Shown here one piece after another: positions 1 through 6,147 of a stretch of DNA of 13,534 bases (position 1 is its first letter; every line of letters starts with the position of its first letter). This DNA comes from Magnetospirillum sp. (GTDB lineage: Bacteria; Pseudomonadota; Alphaproteobacteria; Rhodospirillales; Magnetospirillaceae). The stretch covers positions 1 through 13,534 of the forward strand of contig JAIWOG010000295.1 of NCBI GenBank assembly GCA_020217035.1. Reading direction: 5' to 3'. The notes beneath the pieces are model-generated. The model was not told where the DNA came from and ran no database searches. It saw nothing but the letters and a program-made list of their open reading frames with translations. The translations under genes and the position numbers were made by a program.

Positions 1-1
1 C

Positions 2-511
2 CTGGCCGATTGTGCCCAGACTTATTTCAGCCAATCCGAACAGTTGGAGACCAAGGTCGCCCTGGTGTCGTCGCCGCCGGCCGAAGGGCATGGCTGGCGG
101 GCGGCGGCGCTGATGATCCAGCGCATGCCGGCCAACCAGGCGGGCGCCCCCATCCTGACCAGCGACGATTCCGACGACGCCTGGCGCACGGCTTGCGTGC
201 TGATGGCCAGCGTCACTGCAGCGGAAATGCTGTCGGCGGACCTGGCCGGCGAGACCTTGCTGCACCGGCTGTTCCACGCCGAAGCCCTGACCCAGTGGGA
301 ACCCAAGGCCCTGGAAGCCCGCTGCCGCTGTTCCGAACAGGCGGTGACACGCATGCTGCGATCCATCCCGCGGGCCGAGATCGAGGAACTCAAGGACGAC
401 AGCGGCAAGGTGTCCATCACCTGCGAATTCTGCCGCACCACCTATGCCTTTGGTGATGCGGAACTGGAAAATGCCTATAACCCGCCGACCAAGTCGTCGT
501 CCAAGGCTTGA
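2..511 (+). CDS. hslO: Hsp33 family redox-regulated molecular chaperone, C-terminal part (5' end outside the window)
   Basis: Hsp33 is a cytosolic holdase chaperone. Oxidative stress releases zinc from its C-terminal cysteine cluster and forms disulfides that switch it on. The frame is open from base 2, so the gene is cut by the window edge; 169 residues remain before TGA at 509-511, against roughly 290-320 in the full family. The Cys-X-Cys pair (codons at 323 and 329) and the Cys-X-X-Cys pair (codons at 422 and 431) are 31 residues apart, as in the Hsp33 zinc centre, in the contexts CRCS and CEFC. The upstream stretch [14 protein letters not shown] matches the family's core domain. All four zinc ligands are present, so the protein should be redox-switchable. 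The TTG at 44 is an internal Leu codon, not a start. A lipoprotein gene follows 57 bases downstream. Confidence 0.93.
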   Translation: MADCAQTYFSQSEQLETKVALVSSPPAEGHGWRAAALMIQRMPANQAGAPILTSDDSDDAWRTACVLMASVTAAEMLSADLAGETLLHRLFHAEALTQWEPKALEARCRCSEQAVTRMLRSIPRAEIEELKDDSGKVSITCEFCRTTYAFGDAELENAYNPPTKSSSKA

Positions 512-536
512 CGCCGGCTTTCGCAGCGCCACAATA
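508..536 (+). promoter_or_regulatory. Candidate sigma-70 promoter for the lipoprotein gene
   Basis: TTGACG at 508-513 is followed after 16-17 bases by CACAATA (530-536). The -35 overlaps the hslO stop codon. A start site near 542 would leave a leader of about 25 bases carrying the AAGGAAA ribosome site at 550-556. The match is by eye only, and readthrough from hslO remains possible. Confidence 0.4.
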
Positions 537-568
537 GGGCGACGTCTTCAAGGAAACGGGAATCCGCC

Positions 569-1162
569 ATGTCCTTCCGCCTTTCCCGCCTGATGCTGGT
601 CCTGGCCGGCGCCCTGGCCCTGGCCGCCTGCGAAGCCCAGCCGGTGGCGCAAAAGCTGCCCGAGCTGAGCTTCGCCGACAAGCGGCCGTTCCAGCTGAAT
701 GTCGGCCAGTTGGAAATCGTGCCGGAATACCAGCCCACCGGCCGCAAGCCCAATGTCGAACACCTGATGCCGCTGTCGCCGGAAAACGCCACCGTGCGCT
801 GGGCCCAGGACCGTCTGCGTCCCATGGGCAAGTCGGGCTTCGCCCGGGTGCTGATCAAGGACGCCAAGGTGGTGGAAGTGCCGCTTTCCACCGACAAGGG
901 CTTCACCGGCATGTTCAAGGATCAGCAATCGGAACGCTATGACGGCAGCCTGGACGTGGCCATCCAGATTCTGGACGAACGCCACTTCCCCATCGCCGAC
1001 GTGGTGGCCCGCGCCACCCGCAGCCATACCGTGGCCGAAGGGGCGACCTTGAACGAACGCGACAAGGTCATGTTCGAACTGTCGGAAGGTCTGATCCGCG
1101 ACATCGACTCGCAGATGGAAAGCTTGGTGCGCACCTATCTGTCGCGCTGGGTGATGAATTAG
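569..1162 (+). CDS. Putative lipoprotein of unknown function
   Basis: I do not recognise the family. The 197-residue product starts with a basic segment (Arg4, Arg7) and a hydrophobic stretch at residues 8-20, ending in the lipobox Leu18-Ala19-Ala20-Cys21. It should therefore be a lipoprotein with mature N-terminus at Cys21. Residue +2 is Glu rather than Asp, so inner-membrane retention is not indicated and outer-membrane sorting is the default guess. The mature part is soluble, with mixed alpha/beta character, no further membrane segment and only the lipobox cysteine. The ATG at 569 has AAGGAAA at 550-556 as ribosome site, rather far upstream. The gene lies 57 bases after hslO and ends at a strong terminator, so it is the last gene of its transcription unit. 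Confidence 0.8.
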   Translation: MSFRLSRLMLVLAGALALAACEAQPVAQKLPELSFADKRPFQLNVGQLEIVPEYQPTGRKPNVEHLMPLSPENATVRWAQDRLRPMGKSGFARVLIKDAKVVEVPLSTDKGFTGMFKDQQSERYDGSLDVAIQILDERHFPIADVVARATRSHTVAEGATLNERDKVMFELSEGLIRDIDSQMESLVRTYLSRWVMN

Positions 1163-1182
1163 GGCCGAGTGCCCAAGCCAAG

Positions 1183-1210
1183 AAAAGGGGGCGATGACGC
1201 CCCCTTTTTT
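1183..1210. terminator. Bidirectional rho-independent terminator
   Basis: A perfect 7-bp stem, GGGGGCG (1187-1193) and CGCCCCC (1198-1204), encloses the loop ATGA. It is flanked by AAAA (1183-1186) and TTTTTT (1205-1210), so both strands show a GC stem followed by a T run. It serves the lipoprotein gene on the plus strand and the haemoglobin gene on the minus strand. The haemoglobin stop codon (1209-1211) overlaps the T run. Confidence 0.92.
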
Positions 1211-1610
1211 AATCCTTCCGGTGCGGCATCCGTGACGGGGTGCCGTCGGGCAGGGTGAAGGGGAACAGCCCGACCTTGAAGCTTTCGGTCATGTGCCGGG
1301 CGCGGGCCAGGGCGTTTTGCGCTTCCATCGGCGTCAGCACCTCGTTCACCGCCTGGGTGAAGCATGCCAGCCAGGCGCCGAAGGCATCTGGGCCGAAATC
1401 CAGATGCATGTGCACCGGGAAGGGATGACCCTTGTAGCGGCCGGTGCCGTAAAGGGCGTGTGACCAGAAATCCGCCACCACCTTGAAATGGTCGGGAAAG
1501 TTGGTGATGGCCTTGGCGAAGACCGGCGCCAGGATGGGATCGGCGTTGCCCAATTCGTAGAAGCGCACCACCATGCGGGTGATGCGGTCCTCGCGTTCGT
1601 CCTGGTCCAT
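1209..1610 (-). CDS. Group III truncated haemoglobin
   Basis: A small cytosolic haem protein of the 2-on-2 globin fold, 133 residues. Group III members are linked to handling of O2, NO or related oxidants, or to low-oxygen respiration; the role here is not established. Family marks visible are Phe17-Tyr18 (Tyr18 as TyrB10), the ADPILAPVF segment at 23-31, the DFWSHALYGTGRYKG block at 47-61, a proximal His best placed at His67 (His69 the alternative), and FGAWLACF with Trp80 as TrpG8. The ATG at 1610 is chosen because GGAGG (1616-1620, minus strand) lies 5 bases upstream. An in-frame TTG at 1622 would place that ribosome site inside the gene. It lies 57 bases downstream of tgt on the same strand, has its own promoter candidate, and ends at the shared terminator. 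Confidence 0.9.
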   Translation of the reverse strand: MDQDEREDRITRMVVRFYELGNADPILAPVFAKAITNFPDHFKVVADFWSHALYGTGRYKGHPFPVHMHLDFGPDAFGAWLACFTQAVNEVLTPMEAQNALARARHMTESFKVGLFPFTLPDGTPSRMPHRKD

Positions 1611-1635
1611 CCGCCCCTCCAATAACCTTAAAAAT

Positions 1636-1649
1636 AATAAGTCATTATT
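1636..1649. promoter_or_regulatory. Inverted repeat over the haemoglobin -10, possible operator
   Basis: The arms AATAA (1636-1640) and TTATT (1645-1649) are separated by GTCA. The dyad covers the proposed -10 and start region, where a repressor would bind. It matches neither the FNR box nor the NsrR box as I know them. AT-rich promoters often contain such short dyads by chance. Confidence 0.25.
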
Positions 1650-1673
1650 GCATCGCGGAAGGCCGGTTTACAA
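1644..1673 (-). promoter_or_regulatory. Candidate promoter of the truncated haemoglobin gene
   Basis: On the minus strand TTGTAA (1673-1668, overlapping the tgt stop) is followed after 18 bases by AATAAT (1649-1644), a 5/6 match to the -10 consensus. The start site would fall near 1637, leaving a leader of about 27 bases with the GGAGG ribosome site. The AT-rich block stands out in this GC-rich region. Confidence 0.45.
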
Positions 1674-2795
1674 CGGCGCGACGTCGCCCAGGGCTTCACG
1701 TTCCAGGAAGGCGTTGGCGAAATCCTGCACCCGACCTTCGCCGATGGCCTGACGCAGCCCCTTCATCAGGTCCTGGTAGAATTGGATGTTGTGCCAGGTC
1801 AGCAGCATCGGCCCCAAAATCTCTTCCGAGCGGATCAGATGGTGCAGATAGGCGCGGCTGTATTGGCGGCAGGCCGGGCAGGAACATTGCTCGTCCAGCG
1901 GTCGCTTGTCGTCCTGGTGCCGGGCGTTGCGCAGGTTCACCGTGCCGCGTCGGGTGAAGCCTTGGGCGGTGCGGCCCGAACGCGTCGGCATGACGCAGTC
2001 GAACATGTCCACACCGCGCAGCACGGCGCCGACGATGTCGGACGGCTTGCCCACCCCCATCAGGTAACGGGGGCGGTCGGCGGGCAGCATCGGCGTGGTG
2101 AAGTCCAAGGTGGCGAACATCAGTTCCTGGCCTTCGCCCACCGCCAGACCGCCGATGGCATAGCCGTCGAAGCCGATGGTTTGCAGCGCCTTGGCCGATT
2201 CTTCCCGCAGGTCGCGATAAATGCCGCCCTGGACGATGCCGAACAGGCCATAGCCGTCGCGTTGCACGAAGGCATCCTTGGAACGCTGCGCCCAGCGCAT
2301 GGACAGGCGCATGGACTCCGCCGCCTGCGCCTCGGTGGCTGGAAACGGCGTGCATTCATCGAAGGCCATGGTGATGTCGGCATCCAGCAGATGCTGGATC
2401 TGCATGGACCGTTCCGGGGTCAGCATGTGGCGCGAGCCGTCGATGTGCGACTGGAAGGCGACGCCTTCCTCGGTCATCTTGCGCAGCTTCGCCAGGCTCA
2501 TCACCTGGAAGCCGCCGGAATCGGTGAGGATCGGGCCTTTCCACTGCATGAATTCATGCAATCCACCCAAACGGCCCACCCGCTCGGCGCCGGGGCGCAG
2601 CATCAGGTGATAGGTGTTGCCCAAAATGGTCTGGGCGCCGGTGGCGGCGACGCTTTCGGGCATCATCGCCTTGACCGTGCCGGCGGTGCCCACCGGCATG
2701 AAGGCCGGGGTGTCCATGGGGCCGTGGGCGGTCGTCACCGTGCCCAGACGGGCGGCGCCGTCGGTGGCGTGGACTTGGAAACCGAACTGGGTCAC
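1668..2795 (-). CDS. tgt: Queuine tRNA-ribosyltransferase (tRNA-guanine transglycosylase)
   Basis: Exchanges guanine-34 for preQ1 in the anticodon of tRNAs reading NAY codons, the base-exchange step of queuosine synthesis. The 375 residues match the usual bacterial length. Visible residues are Asp92 in [11 protein letters not shown], Asp146 in FDEC, Gln189 in IVQGG, the GGLAVGE loop at 215-221, and the nucleophile Asp266 in [12 protein letters not shown]. The zinc site is complete: Cys304, Cys306, Cys309 and His335. The start is GTG (2795-2793), overlapping the queA TGA as GTGA. AAAGGA (2802-2807, minus strand) lies upstream as ribosome site, so translation is probably coupled to queA. Tgt acts immediately before QueA in the pathway, which fits a shared mRNA. 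Confidence 0.97.
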   Translation of the reverse strand: MTQFGFQVHATDGAARLGTVTTAHGPMDTPAFMPVGTAGTVKAMMPESVAATGAQTILGNTYHLMLRPGAERVGRLGGLHEFMQWKGPILTDSGGFQVMSLAKLRKMTEEGVAFQSHIDGSRHMLTPERSMQIQHLLDADITMAFDECTPFPATEAQAAESMRLSMRWAQRSKDAFVQRDGYGLFGIVQGGIYRDLREESAKALQTIGFDGYAIGGLAVGEGQELMFATLDFTTPMLPADRPRYLMGVGKPSDIVGAVLRGVDMFDCVMPTRSGRTAQGFTRRGTVNLRNARHQDDKRPLDEQCSCPACRQYSRAYLHHLIRSEEILGPMLLTWHNIQFYQDLMKGLRQAIGEGRVQDFANAFLEREALGDVAPL

Positions 2796-3829
2796 GACGC
2801 GTCCTTTCGTTCCAGCAGGCAGGCATCGCCATAGGAATAGAAACGATAGCCTGCGCCCATGGCGTGGGCATAAGCCGCCTGCATGCGTTCCAGACCGGTG
2901 AAGGCGGAGACCAGCATGAACAGGGTCGACTTGGGCAGGTGGAAATTGGTCATCAGCACGTCCACCAGCTTGAAGCGGTAGCCGGGGGTGATGAAGATGT
3001 CGGTGGCGCCGTCGAAGGGGCGCAGCAATCCATCTTCGCCGGTGGCGCTTTCCAGCAGCCGCAAGCTGGTTGTGCCCACCGCCACCACCCGGCCGCCCGC
3101 CGCCTTGGCGCGGTTGACCAGATCGGCGGTCTGGGCGGTCACCACGCCGCGTTCCGAGTGCATGCGGTGGTCGCGGGTGTCGTCGACCTTGACCGGCAGG
3201 AAAGTTCCGGCCCCCACATGCAAGGTCAGGGTGGCGCGGGTCACCCCCACAGCAGCGATGGCGGCCAGCAGGTCAGGGGTGAAATGCAGCCCGGCGGTGG
3301 GGGCGGCCACCGCGCCCTTCTCGCGGGCGAACAGGGTCTGATAATCGTCACGGTCGCGCTCGTCCGCCTCGCCCTTGCGGATATAGGGCGGCAACGGCAG
3401 CTTGCCGTAAGCGTCCAACGCCAGCATCAGCGCGTCGCCACCACGGTCGAAGCGCAGGATGACCTCGCCGGCTTCGCCCTTTTCCGCCACTTCGGCGCTG
3501 AAGTCGTCGGCGAAGCGCACCACGTCGCCGGGGCGCAGCTTCTTGGCCGGGCGGGCGAAGGCTTTCCACGAATCCAGGCTGGTGCGTTCGTGCAGGGTCA
3601 GCTCGATCCCGGCTTCGCCGCGCTTGCCGAACAACCGGGCCGGGATGACCCGGGTGTCGTTGCTGACCAGGATGTCGCCGGGGCGCAGGAAACGCGGCAG
3701 GTCGCGCACGCGGGCATCGTCCAGTCCGGCCGCCATCACGTGCAGCAGACGGGCGGAATCGCGGGGCACCACGGGCCGTTCGGCGATCAGGTCGCGCGGC
3801 AGTTCGAAATCGAAGAGGTTGACGTCCAT
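2792..3829 (-). CDS. queA: S-adenosylmethionine:tRNA ribosyltransferase-isomerase
   Basis: Transfers and isomerises the ribosyl part of S-adenosylmethionine onto preQ1 in tRNA, giving epoxyqueuosine. The 345-residue length is typical. Family segments are the N-terminal [14 protein letters not shown] (residues 6-19), the [15 protein letters not shown] block, [14 protein letters not shown] in the middle, [11 protein letters not shown], and the C-terminal [19 protein letters not shown]. The start gives the expected family N-terminus. No clear Shine-Dalgarno sequence precedes it: the upstream bases are CCC and CCG repeats. With a promoter candidate ending about 10 bases before the ATG, the mRNA may be leaderless. 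Its stop overlaps the tgt start by 3 bases. The later pathway gene queG or queH is not in the window. Confidence 0.97.
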   Translation of the reverse strand: MDVNLFDFELPRDLIAERPVVPRDSARLLHVMAAGLDDARVRDLPRFLRPGDILVSNDTRVIPARLFGKRGEAGIELTLHERTSLDSWKAFARPAKKLRPGDVVRFADDFSAEVAEKGEAGEVILRFDRGGDALMLALDAYGKLPLPPYIRKGEADERDRDDYQTLFAREKGAVAAPTAGLHFTPDLLAAIAAVGVTRATLTLHVGAGTFLPVKVDDTRDHRMHSERGVVTAQTADLVNRAKAAGGRVVAVGTTSLRLLESATGEDGLLRPFDGATDIFITPGYRFKLVDVLMTNFHLPKSTLFMLVSAFTGLERMQAAYAHAMGAGYRFYSYGDACLLERKDAS

Positions 3830-3838
3830 GGCGGCGGG

Positions 3839-3866
3839 TTTAGGGTGGATTGCCCCACCGCGTCAA
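3839..3866 (-). promoter_or_regulatory. Candidate queA-tgt promoter
   Basis: On the minus strand TTGACG (3866-3861) is followed after 16 bases by CCTAAA (3844-3839), a weak -10. The start site would lie only a few bases before the queA ATG at 3829. The 59-base divergent gap must also hold the promoter of the iminopeptidase gene, for which I see no convincing hexamers. Confidence 0.35.
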
Positions 3867-3888
3867 CCCTTGCAACGAGCTTTCATCC

Positions 3889-4824
3889 ATGGATTTGTTC
3901 CCCCCCATCGAAGCCCATGCCAGCGGCATGCTGGACGTGGGCGACGGACACAGCCTTTACTGGGAGGTGTCGGGCAATCCCACCGGCACGACAGTGCTGT
4001 TCGTCCATGGCGGTCCGGGCTCGGGTTCGGCGCCGGCCTATCGCCGCTATTTCGACCCCGCCTATTGGCGCATCGTGCTGTTCGACCAGCGCGGTTGCGG
4101 GCGGTCCATCCCCAACGCCGAGACGCGGGCCAACACCACCGGCCATCTGGTCGCCGACATGGAATTGCTGCGCCAACACCTGGCGGTGGACAAATGGCTG
4201 CTGTTCGGCGGCTCGTGGGGCAGCACCCTGTCCCTGGCCTATGGCCAGGCCCATCCCGAACGGGTGTTGGGATTCGTGCTGCGCGGCATCTTCCTGTTCC
4301 GCCCCATCGAAACCGAGTGGTTCCTGCACGGCATGGGAACCTTCTTCCCCGAGGCCCATCGCCGTTTCCGCGACCATGTGAACGGCGAAAGCGCCGACTT
4401 GCTGGCGGCCTACCACCGCCGGCTGATGAACCCGGACCCGGCGGTCCACCTGCCGGCGGCGCGGGTGTGGTGCGCCTATGAAGAAGCCTGCGCCCGGTTG
4501 GTGCCGCGCGACACCCCCAGCGAGATGGATGCCGAGGCGGTCCTGTCGCTGGCCCGCATGGAATGCCATTACATGGCCCATGGCGGCTTCATGAAACCGG
4601 GACAGTTGCTGGCCGGCATGGACCGTATCCGCCATCTTCCCGCCCATCTGGTGCAGGGGCGCTACGACGTGGTGTGCCCGCCGGTGACCGCCGACGAACT
4701 GGCCCGGCAATGGCCCGGCGCCCGTCTGGACATGGTGGCCGATGCCGGCCATTCGGCCATGGAGCCTGGCGCCCGGCGCGCCTTGGTGGCGGCGGTGCAC
4801 GGCTTCCAACTGCGCCTGGGGTGA
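3889..4824 (+). CDS. pip: Prolyl iminopeptidase (proline aminopeptidase, S33 family)
   Basis: A cytosolic alpha/beta hydrolase that removes N-terminal proline from peptides; 311 residues, the usual size. The oxyanion-hole motif HGGPGSGS is at 40-47. The nucleophile elbow GGSWGS places Ser109 as catalytic serine, with Asp260 in QGRYDVVCP and His288 in DAGHSAMEP completing the triad. DQRGCGRS (66-73) is a strong signature of this family. The ATG at 3889 gives the typical start with YPPIE-like LFPPIEAH and SGMLDVGDGH. An upstream in-frame TTG at 3850 would add 13 residues that do not fit the family. The ribosome site is poor. The gene is divergent from queA and stands alone, with a 135-base gap after it. 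Confidence 0.95.
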   Translation: MDLFPPIEAHASGMLDVGDGHSLYWEVSGNPTGTTVLFVHGGPGSGSAPAYRRYFDPAYWRIVLFDQRGCGRSIPNAETRANTTGHLVADMELLRQHLAVDKWLLFGGSWGSTLSLAYGQAHPERVLGFVLRGIFLFRPIETEWFLHGMGTFFPEAHRRFRDHVNGESADLLAAYHRRLMNPDPAVHLPAARVWCAYEEACARLVPRDTPSEMDAEAVLSLARMECHYMAHGGFMKPGQLLAGMDRIRHLPAHLVQGRYDVVCPPVTADELARQWPGARLDMVADAGHSAMEPGARRALVAAVHGFQLRLG

Positions 4825-4902
4825 TTATGCCCTTTGACACAGGGTGGTTAAGCCTTCGTCACTTTTCGACACAACGAATTTCATATCGCGGGTGGCTGAT
4901 GG

Positions 4903-4918
4903 TGTGCACATACGCACA
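4903..4918. promoter_or_regulatory. CRP-family-like palindrome upstream of the DnaA-domain gene
   Basis: TGTGC (4903-4907), six bases, then GCACA (4914-4918) form a perfect dyad with the same geometry as the CRP consensus TGTGA-N6-TCACA. It lies about 42 bases before the ATG at 4960. An isolated TTGACA occurs at 4834-4839 in this 135-base gap, but I found no good -10 at proper spacing. Confidence 0.35.
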
Positions 4919-4939
4919 ATAAGGGGAAGGAAGTCATTA

Positions 4940-4958
4940 GGATTAAAGGGGGTAATCC
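4940..4958 (+). promoter_or_regulatory. Inverted repeat holding the Shine-Dalgarno sequence in its loop
   Basis: GGATTA (4940-4945) and TAATCC (4953-4958) are perfect complements around the 7-base loop AAGGGGG, which is the only ribosome site for the ATG at 4960. As RNA this is a 6-bp hairpin ending one base before the start codon. As DNA it is a dyad that a regulator could bind. Confidence 0.5.
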
Positions 4959-4959
4959 C

Positions 4960-5325
4960 ATGTCCGTCGCTCTTGCTGAAATCCGCCCGGCCACGCCGTT
5001 GCGCTACAAGGTCAGCGACCCCTTCGTCGCCGACGTCATCACCCTGGTCGCCGCCGAGTTCGGTCTGACCGAACGCGAGATGATGGTGCATTCCCGCGAC
5101 CATCGCCTGTGGAAGCCGCGCATGGCCGCCATGTATTACTCGCGCCTTTTGACTTCGTGCTCGCTGCCCGAACTCGGCCGGGTGTTCGGCGGTCGCAGCC
5201 ACACCACCGTGCTGCGGGCCTTCCGCCGTTGCCGCGAGATGATCGACAGCGACGAAGTGTGGGCCGCCCGCATGGACCGCCTGCTGGTCAAGCTGGTGGA
5301 AAAGATCGTCGCCCCCAAGGCGTAA
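4960..5325 (+). CDS. Stand-alone DnaA domain IV (DnaA-box-binding helix-turn-helix) protein
   Basis: The 121 residues correspond to only the C-terminal DNA-binding domain of the replication initiator DnaA. The AAA+ ATPase domain and domain I are absent. Residues 21-110 align with domain IV: FVADVITLVAAEFGL, then KPRMAAMYYSRLL (52-64), then the helix-turn-helix signature SLPELGRVFGGRSHTTVLRA (68-87). His81-Thr82-Thr83 match base-contacting residues of E. coli DnaA (His434, Thr435, Thr436), but the position of Asp433 is Ser80. The gene should encode a cytosolic DNA-binding protein that may recognise DnaA-box-like sites; its role is unknown. Short proteins of this type occur in other alphaproteobacteria. 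AAGGGGG (4946-4952) is the ribosome site. It lies 90 bases before the response regulator gene and may or may not be co-transcribed with it. Confidence 0.85.
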   Translation: MSVALAEIRPATPLRYKVSDPFVADVITLVAAEFGLTEREMMVHSRDHRLWKPRMAAMYYSRLLTSCSLPELGRVFGGRSHTTVLRAFRRCREMIDSDEVWAARMDRLLVKLVEKIVAPKA

Positions 5326-5331
5326 GCATGC

Positions 5332-5369
5332 TCGGGCCACTGTCTTCGCCATTTGACGCGGCGGCCCGA
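5332..5369. repeat. Imperfect long-loop inverted repeat after the DnaA-domain gene
   Basis: TCGGGCC (5332-5338) and GGCCCGA (5363-5369) are perfect complements, 24 bases apart. No T run follows on the plus strand, so this is not a convincing terminator. Confidence 0.35.
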
Positions 5370-5381
5370 AAATGCTCCATT
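5353..5381 (+). promoter_or_regulatory. Candidate promoter of the response regulator operon
   Basis: TTGACG (5353-5358), 17 bases, then TCCATT (5376-5381), a weak -10. The start site would fall near 5388, giving a leader of about 28 bases. The -10 lies inside the left arm of the dyad at 5374-5398. Confidence 0.35.
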
Positions 5382-5398
5382 TTGATCAACAATGGAGC
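5369..5398. promoter_or_regulatory. Overlapping dyads just upstream of the response regulator gene
   Basis: Three symmetric elements overlap: AAAATG-CTC-CATTTT (5369-5383), GCTCCATT-N9-AATGGAGC (arms 5374-5381 and 5391-5398, perfect 8 bp), and the palindrome TTGATCAA (5382-5389) in the centre of the second. The element spans the proposed -10 and start site, so it is a good candidate operator, for example for autoregulation by the adjacent OmpR-type regulator. TTGATCAA lacks the N4 spacer of an FNR box. Confidence 0.5.
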
Positions 5399-5415
5399 GC
5401 ATAGCCGGGGGTGAC

Positions 5416-6144
5416 ATGGCGCGGATAGCCGTTGTCGAGGACGAGGCCTCTTTGCGGGCCGACGTGGTCGAATACCTGACCGCCTGCGGACACGCGGTGG
5501 TGGGCTGCGAGGACGGCGTGGCCCTGGACCGTGCACTGGCCGAACGACCGGCCGATCTGGTCATCCTGGACATCAACCTGCCCGGCGAGGACGGTTTTTC
5601 CATCGCCAAGCGGCTGCGTGACGGCTCGGACGTGGGCATCATCATGTTGACCGCGCGCGGCGTGAACGTCGACCGGGTGGTGGGGCTGGAAATCGGCGCC
5701 GACGTCTATCTGGTCAAGCCGGTGGAACTGCGCGAACTGGAAGCCCAGGTGCGCTCGCTGTCGCGCCGGCTGACCGGCGTGGCGGCCGCCGCCGCGTCCG
5801 CTGTCGACGTCGGCGCTTCCGGCGACACTTCGTCTCATTGGGTTTACGACCAGTTGGCCTGGGCCTTGGTGTCGCCGGACGGCGGCACGGCCAAGTTGAC
5901 CGCCAACGAACGGGTTTTCGTGTCGTTGCTGGTGGAGCGCCCGGGCGAGCCGGTGTCGCGGGCGGCCATCTTCAAGGCATTGGGCAAACGGGAATGGGAC
6001 GCGGGCGACCGTTCGGTGGATTCCATGGTGCGCCGCCTTCGGGCCAAGGGGGCGGAAGCCCTGGGGCGCGAGTTGCCCATCGAGGCGGTGCACGGCACCG
6101 GCTACGCCTTCACCGCGCCGGTGACGGTCAAGCAAGGGGGCTGA
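5416..6144 (+). CDS. OmpR/PhoB-type two-component response regulator
   Basis: A cytosolic transcription regulator of 242 residues. The receiver domain (about 1-118) has the acidic pair Glu8-Asp9, phosphoacceptor Asp52 in LDINLPGEDG, Thr79 and Lys101 in LVKPVELRE. An Ala-rich linker (about 120-140) leads to a winged-helix domain (about 143-235) with RSVDSMVRRLR and GTGYAFTAP, as in OmpR. The second ATG at 5416 is preferred: GGGGGTG lies just before it, whereas the ATG at 5392 has no ribosome site and sits in the dyad arm. The stop is 3 bases before the receiver-kinase gene, so the two are surely one operon and that kinase is the likely partner. Targets are unknown; the overlapping dyads upstream are a candidate autoregulatory site. 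Confidence 0.94.
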   Translation: MARIAVVEDEASLRADVVEYLTACGHAVVGCEDGVALDRALAERPADLVILDINLPGEDGFSIAKRLRDGSDVGIIMLTARGVNVDRVVGLEIGADVYLVKPVELRELEAQVRSLSRRLTGVAAAAASAVDVGASGDTSSHWVYDQLAWALVSPDGGTAKLTANERVFVSLLVERPGEPVSRAAIFKALGKREWDAGDRSVDSMVRRLRAKGAEALGRELPIEAVHGTGYAFTAPVTVKQGG

Positions 6145-6147
6145 TCC

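Noticed and set aside
1611..1622. TTG start at 1622 for the truncated haemoglobin.
   Set aside because: It would place the GGAGG ribosome site of the ATG at 1610 within the coding region.
4834..4839. TTGACA as -35 of a promoter for the DnaA-domain gene.
   Set aside because: No acceptable -10 is found 16-19 bases downstream, so no promoter is called.
4828..4844. CCCT-N7-AGGG as a terminator after the iminopeptidase gene.
   Set aside because: A 4-bp stem without a T run is too weak.
5332..5369. Terminator after the DnaA-domain gene.
   Set aside because: The stem has a 24-base loop and no T run follows, so termination there is unsupported.
5382..5389. TTGATCAA as an FNR box before the response regulator.
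   Set aside because: An FNR box needs four bases between TTGAT and ATCAA. Here the half-sites are fused, so it is better read as the centre of a larger dyad.
5392..5415. ATG at 5392 as start of the response regulator.
   Set aside because: It has no ribosome site, lies in the arm of the dyad, and adds 8 residues before the conserved receiver start. ATG 5416 has GGGGGTG upstream.
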